Part shown: positions 24,283 through 36,249 of the stretch, in pieces
Numbering within the stretch: the stretch's first letter is position 1
Layout of the letters: each line of letters opens with the position of its first letter
DNA from: Pyrus communis
Lineage: Eukaryota > Streptophyta > Magnoliopsida > Rosales > Rosaceae
Direction: 5' to 3'
DNA length: 64,000 bases
Assembly (NCBI RefSeq): GCF_963583255.1
Contig: NC_084815.1
Span: 126,501-190,500 of the forward strand
Notes under the pieces: generated by a model
What the model saw: the letters and a program-made list of their open reading frames with translations, nothing else
The model's database searches: none
What the model was told of the DNA's origin: nothing
Translations under genes and position numbers: made by a program

Positions 24283-26300
24283 GGTTGCAGCAGAATTGAA
24301 CTCGACTGGGACAAGGCCGGGCCTTGAGTATTTCAGTGAGCTGGCTAGGACTGGGCTTTGAGTTCTTGTATGGTTGGTACAACACTTTAGGGCAAAACTT
24401 TACAGAGAAATTTTTCCAATAATCAGTATTCAAGCGAGTACTTTATTTGTTATAAAATAAGTGGAGCAACATAGAAAAATTACCTCCTCTTGTATTATGA
24501 CATGTGAAATACCACTTAAATACCTAGTACTTGAAAAAATCCTTCATTTTTATGACCCTTTGATGATTTTTAGCTCCTTTTTTGGGATCGTGAAAGCATT
24601 GAGTTGAAATATCATCCCCTTTTTTAGGGATCATGAAAACGTTAGTTGAGTTCAAGTATTGTTTGGGGACTGAAGTTGTTAGATCATATAATATGACAAC
24701 GTTTTATCTCAAGAGAAGAAGTAGGCCCTAGATTTGTCAACAAAAATTGCTATGTTGGACTACAAGTACTCCAGTTGATCCTAAACACAAATTGGCATGT
24801 GGGGAGATTCATCTATCTGTGTCATACCTAGTCTGATAATGGCTTATGCAGCTAGTGTGATGACTAAACGACCGTCGTTCCAAATGAATTTTTTTGTAGT
24901 GAATTTTTAAATGATGATAAGAAAATAAATGTCTGCAATTATGTAATTTTGTAGAGTGAAAGTACAATAATCGTCAAAGATAAATAATGTGGAGTCAAAA
25001 ATATTCACAAGGCGACACGTGAATTTTTGGATGAAGAAGACAAAAATACCATTAGGGTGTATTAAGATTCCTTCACGCGAGTAGCAAACAATCATCCTCA
25101 ACCAAGTCAGAAATGCCCAAAATAGGTAACAATTCAAAACCTATTTCATTCCATATATTTCTTACCTCTTTTTCCCTCTTTTAGCTAATCAATTAGCTAT
25201 CATTACATAACCTTCAAAATATTAATTCCAAAAATATGTTAATTGACTAATTAATGGATTAATTACCTAATTAATCCATTAAATGTCAATTAAGTCACCC
25301 AATTAACCACAAAATATACCCCAAAATCCCAAAAGGCCGGCCACCCTTGTTGATCTCATCATATTTACCTATTTAATCATACTAATTAGCTAGTTAATTT
25401 GGCAATAATTCTATTTGCTAAATTAACTAGTCAATTATTCCCATAATTCCTAAATTCAACCTAAATCAAGAACCTAGCCCACAAAAGGAGCTAGGTGGCC
25501 GGTCCTCTCTCACCCAAAGAGGCCGGCCATTCACCTATAAAAAGCTCTCCATACTCTCCCAAAAAGCACCTTTCAATTCTCTTGCTAAAATTCTCTAAAA
25601 TCTTCAAACACTTTCTCTCTAAATTCTAACATTGGCATATGAGGTTCTTCGGCCAAAGCCCACCCCCCCCCCCCCAATTCATCGTGGGTGCGTGAGGCTC
25701 TTGGCCTTGACCAAATGTGTTAATTGTTTTGTAGATGCAATTTTGTCCAAGATCAAAGATGAAGAAATTTGTATCCACAAATAAATGAAGTGGACATAAT
25801 ACCTTTAATTTGTACTTACCATATATACACATCGGCTATTTTGTAAAAGATGAAAGAAAAAAGAAAAAAGAAAAAAGAAACAAGAAAAAAGAAAAAGGTA
25901 AAAGAAAGATAGATGCGGTTGGACCAAAAGCCAAAATCAACAACTTGGTTTGCCCCAACAGGTGAAAATATTGTAGAGAATATATGCAAGAAATGGACAT
26001 CTTGACTCAATGGATCAAATAAAAGAGAAAGTGTCAATTAAACTTTATACTATGATTCTGCACCATATTCCGATATATAGAACCATTTTTAATTAGGAAT
26101 GGAGCAAGAGTACCAACCATATATCCAACCATTTGCACGTATATGGTTTTGGAGTTAACTTTTGGCTGAAGTACCAAAAACTGAATAATTAATTAGCGTG
26201 CTGCTCTATGCATACAGGAATATCATCATGGCGAACACATGCATGGTTTGTGTGTGTGTGTGTGGCATGGTGCGCTCGTATTCTAACTAGATAGATAAAA
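24283..26300. other. Intergenic, repeat-rich stretch
   Basis: No gene recognised. 25020-25780 has the look of a retrotransposon LTR or its remnant: a TATA box (TATAAAAA at 25536-25543), a CT-rich leader, and a C15-type tract at about 25660-25675 between ttcggccaaagcc and aattcatcgtgggtgcgtg. No partner LTR is seen in the window, so it may be a solo or truncated LTR. 25855-25900 is AAAAAG-rich low complexity. Confidence 0.4.
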
Positions 26301-29019
26301 TGCAAAAGTGTTTAGTACTGGTTTGGTAATGATGCACTTTTATAAAAAGTGGGTATCAAAAAAAGCTGAGCTCAAAAAGATGTTTGGTAAACACTTAAAA
26401 ACAACTTATTTTCATAAATTTGGGTGAAAAAAAACTGAAAACATGAAGCAGCAAAAATGAGCTTATTCTCACAGCGCAGCAGAAGCAGTTTTTTTTTTTT
26501 TTCAAAGCACAGCAATACCAAGCTAGCCCTTAGTGTTACAAAGAAGTCCTAGCTAACAATAACGAAATCCCTACTTATACCCGAATTACAATAATACATT
26601 AAATATAAAGTTGCTGACTCACGTCAACATTCTCTCTCAAGTTGGTGCGTAGTTATCTCATAAACCCAACTCGTCGAGTGAATCATGAAAAGCCTTCACA
26701 AACACCACATGTCAAAACATATGTGAATTACTCTTCTGACTTCACATAAGGTATGTGACTCATATTCACTTTCAACTTTTCTTGGATGAAGTGCTGATCC
26801 GCCTCAACATGCTTAGTACAATCATATTGAATTGGATTGTTCGTAATTTCTGAGCCGCCTGGTTATCACAATAAAGCTGCTTGAAAGCTAAGTATTCATG
26901 AAGTCTCTTAATTTCCTATGTATCATCACATGTAACAACCATATCATCCACATATATAATTAGCAAGGTTGCCTTACCATCCTTGCGTTTGATAAACAGG
27001 GTATGATCAAAGTTTGCTCGTCAATAACCTTACTTCCTCATGGCTTGTGTAAACCTCCCAAATCAAGCTCTCAATGACTGATTCAGGCCATAAAGCACTT
27101 TACGAAGTCGACACGTCTTCCCAAAGGTATCCTACCCTCCATATTCAGGCGAAATATTCATGCACACATCTTCCTCTAAATCTCCATGTCTAAAAAAAAT
27201 AAATAAATAAATAAATATTAAACATCAAACTATCTCAATGGCCAATTGAAATTAGCTGACAAAGATAACAAAACTCGGATGTTATTCATTTTTGCAACTG
27301 GTGCAAACGTTTCTTGATATATGTCATAGGTTTGTGTATACCCCTTGACAACCAACCTCACTTTATATCGATGAATGGTCTCATCTGCTTTGTGTTTGAC
27401 AGTAAACACCCACTTGCATCTCACTGTTTTCTTCTCCTTTGTCAGTGATACAATATTCCAAGTCTCATTTTGCTGCAGTGCTTCCATCTCTACCTGCATA
27501 ACGTATTTCCACTTCTAATCCTTCAAAGCTTCTTCAACTTTTGTCGAGATTTTTATTCCTTTCATTTGATTCACCATGGATTGGTTCATCAAAAGAAAAA
27601 AAAAAAAAAAAATATCTCTGATTGAGAGAATGTAGCATCTATTGTTACAAAGAGTCTACTAAATGAATGATAGTAGCACCGACATGCTTCTGTTGTGGAG
27701 CAAAGCCTTAAAACGCGCATTTCACTGCACAAGGATTTGGAGCGTTGATTCTTGTGTAGCGCACATACGCCACACGCCTAAAAATGTGAAGGGTGAAACT
27801 GAGAGAAAATATAAATGAAACATGATCTGCTAACACCGTCAGAGGAGTGCGAAAATCAAGCACTTTGGAAGGCATTTGGTTGATCAGGTAAACGACATAT
27901 GTAACTGCATTGGCCTAGTAAGATTGTAGAGCAGTCGATTCAATGAGAAGTGTCATTTCCGTATTAAGAATATGTCAATTCTTCCGTTCAGCCATCCTAT
28001 TTTGTTGGGAAGTTTAAGGACAAGTAGTTTCATGTTGGATATCTTGCTCTTCAAAAAGGTGAGACAATTCGGTATTATCATATCACCCCTATTATCGGAG
28101 TGAATCACCTTAATAGTAAGTGAAAACTAAATTTGAATCATCTAGTGAAAATTCTTGACAATAGTAATAACATCGTTCTTGTGTTTCATTGTATAAAACC
28201 AAGTCATCCTACTATAGTCATCCACAATAATACAAACCATCAAATTCCTTGCCGGGTTGAAACAAGAGAAAGACCTCACAAATCAGAATGTATGTGCTAA
28301 TTCAAAATGAACAGTTCTTTTAGTGGAACTCAAAGGATAAATATTTCTGTGACTCTTTGCTAGAGTACTGAGTACATACATGACACTATAAATCAAAGCC
28401 ATAACAAAATATTCTTAACTTTGTAACCATTTCCACTACGCACTTGATTGACCCTGCCCAATGCCAGATTGTAGACATAATACAACCCTCTTCTCTTAGT
28501 ACCCCAATTATCTTTGAGTCTGAATATCCTGAAGTAAGCAAAAAAATGTTAACATTAGTACAATACAAATTCAGTAACTTGACTGACTGATAAATACCAT
28601 GAGCCATGTCTATATATCATGAAGAAAGTTGGGGTTCCACAATAAAATCAATTTGTGATAGGGAGCGTAGCCTAATTACTTATAAGCATATGCAAGATCT
28701 CTTGTTTATTCGATATGGGATTCATACTCTCAACACGCCCACGTGTGATGAATTTTCAAGTCTAATACATGATAACACAAATCGGATGACATAGAGCACG
28801 CGTGATTTGACTTCACACGCAGGGCAACCGACTATGATACCAAAATAAAATGTAAAAGTGTTTAAAGAGTTTGAATAATTGTATTGTATTCTTCTCTCAG
28901 GGAGAGAATATATATACAAGTTACATAGTTGAATAGGGTTACAAAGAAATTCCTAACAATAAGGAAGTTTCTACTAATACGAGATCTGCAATAATCCATT
29001 AAATATAAAACTGCCAACA
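26301..29019 (-). mobile_element. Decayed Ty1/Copia LTR retrotransposon
   Basis: Minus-strand element. The 5' LTR is 29019-28851 (TGTTGGCAG...TTTTACA). A primer-binding site with TGGTATCA (near 28835-28842) matches the initiator-tRNA-Met type. Internally, 27499-27230 encodes the Copia RT start (WKVRLVVKGYTQ-like block: ...YKVRLVVKGYTQTYDIYQET, FAPVAKMNNIRVLLSL), and about 26990-26930 encodes the catalytic block LLIIYVDDMVV, with stops and frameshifts between. The 3' LTR lies at 26629-26301: it matches the 5' LTR start (26629-26529) and end (near 26301-26313) but its middle is replaced by an inserted MITE. The element is far shorter than a full Copia (about 5 kb) and cannot encode an intact polyprotein. 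No matching TSD was found. Confidence 0.8.
26313..26525. mobile_element. MITE inserted in the Copia 3' LTR
   Basis: Terminal inverted repeats of about 23 bp (ctggtttggtaatgatgcacttt at the left; complement of the right end reads ctagcttggtattgctgtgcttt). The sequence is flanked by ttagt on both sides and interrupts the LTR between aaaagtgtt and gttacaaag. Some LTR sequence was lost at the insertion. An hAT-like affinity is possible; the short flank match leaves this open. Confidence 0.6.
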
Positions 29020-30855
29020 GATTTAATATGCAAGGAAGATGAGTTGTACTGTCTCAAATTCTTAGTTCACATAATTGTAATCGTAGGCCACTTTTCTGTT
29101 TTGGATATACGTGTTTATACACACACAAATTCTATGTGCAAGTGCAATATTATTGTATTAATTGATTTTTTTTTTTTTTTTTGAAGAACATTATTGTATT
29201 AATTGATTGACGACAACGGAGATGCGCATCAGCGCATGCAACAAAAATCGGAATCCGCTTAATAAATTAAGTTTGTTAATCAACAAAGGTGCACAATTGC
29301 AAACCTATCTCCAGCAAGCCCATCAGCAGTCTTTTGGTTGGAATCATATTCTTAATCTGCAACGATCGATATTTTTGTCTTCCAACACGAATAGGATAGT
29401 TTTGTTGGAAGATACAATCGAATAAAGCCAACTTCAAAAGTACTAGATATTGAAGCAAAAGAAAGAAGTTTGAAGAGAACTCCAATTATATGTAATTCAG
29501 ACTCGGATAAGATGTAAGACAATAAGCTTTCCCTTATTTATATAAATAATAGGGAGGTGTTGTTTGACACACCCCGATCCCGATATCCTCCAAACACTAG
29601 GATGGGCACATGTTGGTTGACACCCGATGGCCATTTTAACATGCATGCAAGTTATGAAGAAAGAACACAAGTAAAATATGTAAATTTAAATATAATGAAA
29701 TATGCAAATAAGGGAATGTGTTCAGGGCATACAACTAATCAAGAATATTGTGAAAGGAATATTATAAAAATGTACGATTGCAATGAAAGGAGTCCTACAT
29801 TGAGAGGACTCGAAGATATTGATATGGGAGTGCCTCAACGCAGAGAACGTACGCCTTGATTCTAAGTCCTGAAGGATACGCAAAACAAAGTATGAGTGGA
29901 CCAATTTAATATAAATAATAATTAAACCCACTTTTCTTTCAAACATGCTAACCCTTTGTTTTGAAAACACTATATAGCATAATATGTAATAGGTTTTTCG
30001 AAAACCCTAGCATGCCATAAAACATTCGTAAGACATGTATACATAAAACAATGCTCAGTAATAGTAACATAGTCGCTCGAAGGCAAATCCATTAAACCTT
30101 CGTAAATCAAAAAATAATGTACTTAACTAGGGGCATCACAGTGGCCAGAAGGTATATCCATCACTCGAGGGTGAAACTGTACGACACTGGCTTACGCCAG
30201 TGAAGAAACATGGTAAGCCCCATTACCCGAAGGTGAAGTTGTACGACTCCGGGTTACGCCAGAAAAGAAAATGTACATAACACACCAACACTAGTTGTGG
30301 CTAGTAAAGTTGTCCGACACTGGTTTCTCCAATGAATCTGGGAGTATGTCATAAAATATCTCACTACGCATCAACTGTGTCCTATGACCATAGACAGATA
30401 CACGCTCATGTTGTGTGTATGTGTTGTATGATTAAAAACTAAATAAGCACAGAAAACATAAATCACATTTTTTTCATATCAAATCCTTGGAGCTCAAAAG
30501 CTCAAAGCATCATATCATAAACCAAATCTTTTGCATCAATCATCGGAGGCCAAAAGCTCGAAACATAATATCATAAAACCATAGGAGCATTCTAGCTCAA
30601 ATCATTATCATAAACTATATTCACGAATCCATAATATTTCATAAAGCATAAATCCAATAATTCATAACGTTTCATAAAACATAAGTTCAATAAATCATAA
30701 ATATATTTCATGAAACGTAAAATCATATGAAATCATGCTTTTCATGACTGCAAGCCAAGTATTTTTAATAAAATCATGCAATTTGAGAAGGGGTCCACTC
30801 ATAGATACTTCATCGTCGAAGAGCCGTGCAAACTAGAGAGGACGGTGACGCCACT

Positions 30856-31139
30856 TGTCACATCCTGACCCGGGGCGGATCACTTCCCGGGTCCGTTCCA
30901 CCACCGTAACACAACCTTGTCCGCTTTGGGCTTACCGTTCCCTCACGGTTTTGTTTTTGGGAACTCACAAGCAACTTCCCAGTGGGTCACCCATCATGGG
31001 ATTGCTCTCGTGCGCTACTCGCTTAACTTCGGAGTTCCCATAGAACCCGAAGCCAGTGAGCTCCCAAAAGGCCTCGTTCTAGGTAGGGATGGGAATATAC
31101 ATATAAGGATCACTCCCCTGGGCGATGTGGGATCTTACA
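30856..31139 (-). repeat. Cassandra 3' LTR
   Basis: Second LTR, colinear with the first. The 5S-like segment at about 31042-30961 (minus) keeps gaactccgaagttaagcgag and gggtgacccactgggaagtt, slightly closer to 5S than the other LTR (ctccgaag rather than cttcgaag; atgggtgacc rather than ataggtgacc). Confidence 0.88.
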
Positions 31140-31208
31140 ATCCACCCCCTTAGGGGCCCGACGTCCTCGTCGGCACACCACAGCCAGGGTTAGGCTCTGA
31201 TACCAAAT

Positions 31209-31490
31209 TGTTACATCCCGGCCCGGGGCGGATCACTTCCCCGACCCGCTCCACCACCGTAGCACGATATTGTCCGCTTTGGGCTTACCATTCCCTCACG
31301 GTTTTGTTTTTGGGAACTCACGAGCAACTTCCCAGTGGGTCACCTATCATGGGATTACTCTCGCGCTACTCGCTTAACTTCGAAGTTCCCATGGAACCTA
31401 AAGCCAGTGAGCTCCCAAAAGGCCTCGTGCTAGGTAAGGATGGGAATATACATATAAGAATCACTCCCTTGGGCGATGTGGGATCTTACA
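31209..31490 (-). repeat. Cassandra 5' LTR
   Basis: LTR with TG...CA ends. The 5S-like portion lies at about 31392-31316 on the minus strand: gaacttcgaagttaagcgag, then gagtaatcccatgataggtg and acccactgggaagttgctcg, matching the 5S rRNA core GAACTCCGAAGTTAAGCG ... GGGTGACC..CTGGGAAGT.CTCG. This stretch includes the region of the RNA polymerase III internal control boxes. Confidence 0.88.
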
Positions 31491-34400
31491 CCACTAACAA
31501 ACGTACCTAAGCACATAAAAGGACCAATTAGTAAAACTTTACTAAAACGATTGAATTTGAGAAAACGGACGTCATATTCGAATTCGCGATGTAAAAAAAC
31601 CTAAAGAGGGACCTCAGTTTCCCTTACGCACCTCCACAGAATGGCGGCCTAGGAGGCCACTCGCCGCCACACGTCGAGTTGAGCCGCCAGAAAGTTGACC
31701 AGAAAAGTCGCCACGGCAGCAGAGCATAGTACTTCTGAAGAGGCGCGCACGCCAAGCACTACTGCACCACGTGCAACCTCATGCGCCCACAAGTACAGGC
31801 GTACTCACCTTCCTCGCGAGGCCTAAAATTGGCTGATTTCTGGGCTCGACTTCCAGAGCTTCATTCGAGTTTGTTTCTCAACCATTTTCGAATATTCAAA
31901 AACCAAAATGAAGCTTGACACGAGGGAAAGAGATTGTACCAAAAAGAGACCGAGTCATGGCCGAAGTTGGTCAGAAAATGCCTGCAAAAAGAGGTCCCCT
32001 CACTGAAAAACTGGGAAAGGCTTTCCCTAAGGAATTTCTGTGTCCAAAAGCCACCAAACTTCTCAAAACTACTCTAAACATTCACCAAAACACGATCTAC
32101 TAGGTTTCAAAAGATTTTCGAGGCTTACCTTTGTCGAAAACGACGATGATTCACCAAATAAAACCTTAAATAGTGACGGTTTCACTATGCAGTGAGAGAA
32201 AGGGAATAAGGGACCTCAGCCGGTCTAGGTTCACGATGGGAAGGTTATGAGGGTGGTGGTGTTTGTCGGAGTGAGAGCCAGTAATGGTGGAGGTGTTGTT
32301 GTTGTTGTTGTGTGTGTGTGCGCACGTTGAGTCCACAGAGAGAGTTGCAGGGAGAGATAAAGAAGGGAGAGGAAGAGAGTCATGGGGAAAGGGGGTCTGG
32401 GGAACAAGGAAACATATGTGGGCCCTAGTGGCTCACATAACAAGGCCAAAAGAGACGAAACTGGAAATATCCTGCGAAACGTAAAATCACCGAAATACCC
32501 ATAACGTTTCAAATTTCGTAAAAACGTCGTCCTAACTCCACATTTAATTTTGTTCACGCCTACGCATTCATAACAATGAGTATTAAAAGGATACGCTAAC
32601 ATAATAGGTTATACATCTCACGATACGAGGGTCAACGAAAGTCTACGATTTCACCTCTAAGGGAATTTTCGTAAATTCACACTTTTAAAATTAATAAAAC
32701 CGTAAAATTTGGGACGGGTTGTTACATTGTTGGTACTTTTTTTATTTGACAAATGATGAGATATTTTATATAAGATTTATCTAAATTAATGAAAAGAGAT
32801 TCAAACTTAGGTGCAAAGAAAAAAACATATTACTTTAGCTAATTTATCTAAGCTCAAATCAACGAATTGTACATAGACCAAAAAAAGTACTTCAAGATAG
32901 TCATCATGCACTTTAGCAGACTCCCCCTAGATATATATAGACCAAAAAGTACTTAATCAACAAAACCGCTAAGAGCAAGACAATTTTAAGAACGGGTTGA
33001 AGAATTTTTTTTGCATTTGACGGTAACTATGGTGTTATTAATTTTCACGCTATATAATATGGATAAACTCAACATTGTATGTCATAGACTTAGACTACAT
33101 TATAGTGTGAATAAATGAATTCACGTGTTACAATATGAATGTATTGGTAATGCCACATCATTGTGACAAACACATTGAAAAAACATAGCTAGTAATTAAT
33201 AATGTTGACGAACATTATAATGACAATTAATTCGTTATACACTGTTATAATAGATTTAGTTAATTCGAAACCTTCATTGTAATTATAAGAAAGTAATTTT
33301 ATAGTGTAATTATTTTAGATTCCTTCCACGTATGGATTTTGTTAAACGCTATGTATATATATTGTAAACGTTGCACCATATTATATATAGGGTTTAACAT
33401 GGCACCATATTAAAAGAATGAGTCATATTTTTACATATTCTAATTAATGATAATGATAATAACGAGTACCACAATATATAGGGATATGAACTTGCAAGTA
33501 GAAAAACAATCTAATCAAATTCAGAAAACTTAAGCAAGCTCTAACGTTAATGGAAATATTCTCTTCTCTTACAATGACAATTAGTAAATTAATTACTATC
33601 GTAATTAAGACTAGTTAGGTACGTGCATGCATGGACGTTATACACAACACAGATATATAGTATGATATCAGATTAGTGTTGAAACAGCACAGCTGGGTGG
33701 GAAGTGGGGAGTGGGAAGTCGGAAGTGGGAATTAGTGGGAATTAGGAACCCATTTTTTGTGGTTTTGGTGAGAGAAGAATAACCGCATTCTTGACTTGAG
33801 AATATATAATATGACCTTAGTTATACTTCCTCCCTTCCTTGGCTTTAGTTGAGTTTAGATTCCACATTCCCATTCCCTAGAATCTTTTTTTATAAAAAAC
33901 TTTTTACTTTCTTCCGCAAGGAATATCATTCCGTGGTCATTTCTCTGATCACTTTCTTTCTATGCCCTTTCAGTTGCAGCCAATGCCATCTCAGATATGT
34001 ATGGCATGCACATGAGCATTCCATGGTCAACAACTCACAACCAAGAAGCTTCTACGCTCTTTCAGTTTCAGCCCGGCCATATGATATAACTACTACAATT
34101 GATTTGATTCCCTTCCACTATACATATTTTTATATAATCTTCGACCCGTCCAAACTCCAAAATAAAGTATTACTATTATCAAATCCCGTAAAACAAAAAG
34201 GAAATATGCAAGTACAATCAACAACATACTTCTTGCTTTTCTACAGCAACGAATAACATTCATTTCCTGCTTGAGGAGAATATTATTCTTCTGTTTTTGA
34301 GATTGGAATAATTAATTACATAGCTACTTATAGCCGCAGTTAGGGTTAATTACATTTATGATTTATCTGCGTACTGATAAATTATAAATCTTACATACTT

Positions 34401-36031
34401 CTACCTATTTTAACAGATGTCGCAATGCCTAACATACATGAAAACGATTGTTCAGAAAAAAAATCTCTAAACTGATGAGCTTTTATTGTACATATTCTAA
34501 ATGTATTAATTTGAGCAAGTCCTTGTGTTAAGTATTCCGTATTCCAAATGTTTATCATAGTCATAGCTAGCTTAGCTAGGTCAATAAATAAATTTATTAA
34601 TTGTGATGTATAGTGTGGGTTTAATGGTGGTTTTACAGAGATCTAGTCTCCATAACTTAATTATATACTAACGAATTTATTCCTGATCAATAGCTGTTGA
34701 TCATATAACTAGCCAATATTCTTTCTTGTATATTTTTATAATGTAGCGTTTAATTACAGATCGATGATCACCAGACCTAATTCCTTGAGCACCATCAAAT
34801 AAAAACAGCATAAGCATAATTCACATACACTTGACACATATGAGCATAGCTTTTTTTTTTTTTTTTTTTTTCTAAAAAAGAAAAAGAAAAAGGAATCGGT
34901 GGGTGGCGAAGCCACGACAGTCCATTCTTCTGGGGATCGCAAAGACTTATGGAAGTATTTTAGTCACTCTTTGACCATCATATCGTGTGATTTACCAACA
35001 TTATAATTAATGACAAAAAAAACCATATAGAATACAGGCTTATAATCCACCACAACCACTACGCCATTATGTGGTGGTTTATCTTCATGGCCTGTTAATT
35101 GTATATAACTCTCATGAATAAGAAAATCAGAAAATATTGTACTGCATTTAGGCAGTTAATAAAATATCTTCAATTGTTTCAACGAAGTGGGGCACATAAT
35201 TTGCTGCATGCATGCATGCGTATACTAGTGGACGTATATTAAATATTGTGTACGCACGTACGTGTTATATGGTGGTGAATAATTATGAGTTCATATAAAT
35301 TCGTTGGCTCGTTGTGAAGTATAATGTTTAAAGAACAACCACATTGCGTAGGAAAACCAGATATGGCCCAAATATTAATGTATCCTTCGGAGAGGATCAT
35401 GGAAAACATTTGGAATGGACTCAACAATCTGATTCTCAAGTTTAAGTCATCAAATTCATCGGTTATAAATTAAACATTGTAAAGGAAAAAATAAAATAAA
35501 ATAAACAATATTTTAACGCGCGATGTAGAAATATTTTCACAATGTTCATTGTGTGTTTGTTGTCACATTTTATTTTCCTTGGGGTGAGAATAGGCAAATT
35601 TTGAATCATTTTAATTTGTAGATTTTTATAGTTTTGACCACTCAAATGAGGTTTATTGATAAAGACTTACGTACGATTGCTTGATGGTTTACGAAGATTT
35701 GATTGATGATTACAACAACTGAGTTGGGGAAGAAAAAGGTTACTTAGAAGAAAAAGATGCCTAAATTACAGTAATAAAAGGAGAAGATGTTATAATTGTG
35801 AAAGTGCCTAGCTAATGATGATCTAAATCAATTTGGGCTTGATCACCTGCGGGTGGGTGTGGATTGTGGAAGTGAGAAATGAAATCGACTCTTTTGATTT
35901 GAATCAGAGTCCATCCAGATGAGAATGCAAGTAAAAGAAATCTTTCCTTTCTTTCCTTGTTTCCTATTTGTCGGTCCCGGTTGCTTAGGATTCTTCGCCG
36001 AGGGGCCCGCTGTTTTATGCCATTGTCAATT

Positions 36032-36249
36032 GGAAGCAGTTTGTTTGTCCCTTGTTTGGGTGCTTTTTTCTTCTTATTCTATTTTATATGATCACGGTTA
36101 AGTCACGTCAATATTTTATATTAATTTTTTTTATAGAGATAATAAGATAAAAAACAATAGGAATATAAAATATTGACGTGGCTTAACCGTGATTACACAA
36201 ATAGTAAAGAACGGGAAAGGCATCCAAACAGGAGGGCAGCCAATCCGCC
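36032..36249. mobile_element. Second copy of the MULE-type MITE, opposite orientation
   Basis: Carries the same central hairpin as the copy at 24054-24273 (atcacggttaagtcacgtca ... tgacgtggcttaaccgtgat). The asymmetric core (aaaaacaataggaat) is the complement of attcctattactttttg in the first copy, so it is inverted relative to it. The right arm contains ggagggcagccaatccgcc, matching the family terminus. The left arm is more diverged. No TSD could be seen, and ends are inferred by alignment to copy 1. Confidence 0.75.

Larger units (their letters stand above)
30856..31490 (-). mobile_element. Complete Cassandra TRIM retrotransposon with 5S-like LTRs
   Basis: Two similar LTRs in direct orientation, 31490-31209 (5', 282 bp) and 31139-30856 (3', 284 bp), read TGTAAGATCCCACATCGCCC at the start. 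The 5' LTR is followed by a 3-nt gap and the PBS TGGTATCAGAGCC (31205-31193). A purine tract, AAGGGGGTGGAT, precedes the 3' LTR. The internal domain is only about 69 bp with no coding capacity. A perfect 5-bp TSD, ccact, flanks it (30851-30855 and 31491-31495). Each LTR contains a 5S rRNA-like segment with an internal promoter-like block (see separate entries), which is the defining feature of Cassandra elements. It must be mobilised in trans. The two LTRs have several differences, so the insertion is not very recent. Confidence 0.93.
29565..32726. mobile_element. Large solo LTR (about 2.5 kb plus nested insertion)
   Basis: Begins TGACACACCCCG and ends GGGTTGTTACA, the TG...CA ends of an LTR. 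It is flanked by a perfect 5-bp duplication, ttgtt (29560-29564 and 32727-32731). No second copy of these ends occurs inside, so it looks like a solo LTR of a large-LTR element left by recombination. Subtracting the nested 635-bp Cassandra element and its 5-bp TSD leaves about 2.52 kb. The interior has imperfect repeats (gaaggtgaarttgtacgac... near 30170-30340) and degenerate AT-rich tandem sequence, with no RT or integrase motif. ORFs such as 32231-32602 (minus) have no recognisable domain. A non-LTR origin is unlikely given ends plus TSD. Confidence 0.75.

Noticed and set aside
31193..31205. tRNA-Met-like sequence
   Set aside because: Only the 13-nt complement of the tRNA 3' end is present next to an LTR; it is a primer-binding site.
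30917..31510. 5S rRNA genes or ORFs of ~100 codons in the 31-kb region
   Set aside because: The 5S-like segments are embedded in paired LTRs with PBS, PPT and TSD, so they are Cassandra LTRs; the ORFs are antisense to the element and mirror the LTR duplication.
32231..32602. 123-codon minus-strand ORF
   Set aside because: Lies in the solo LTR; Thr/Pro runs come from simple sequence and no family motif is present.
33849..34256. 135-codon ORF upstream of the MYR gene
   Set aside because: AT-rich, no domain, no splice or promoter context; likely chance.
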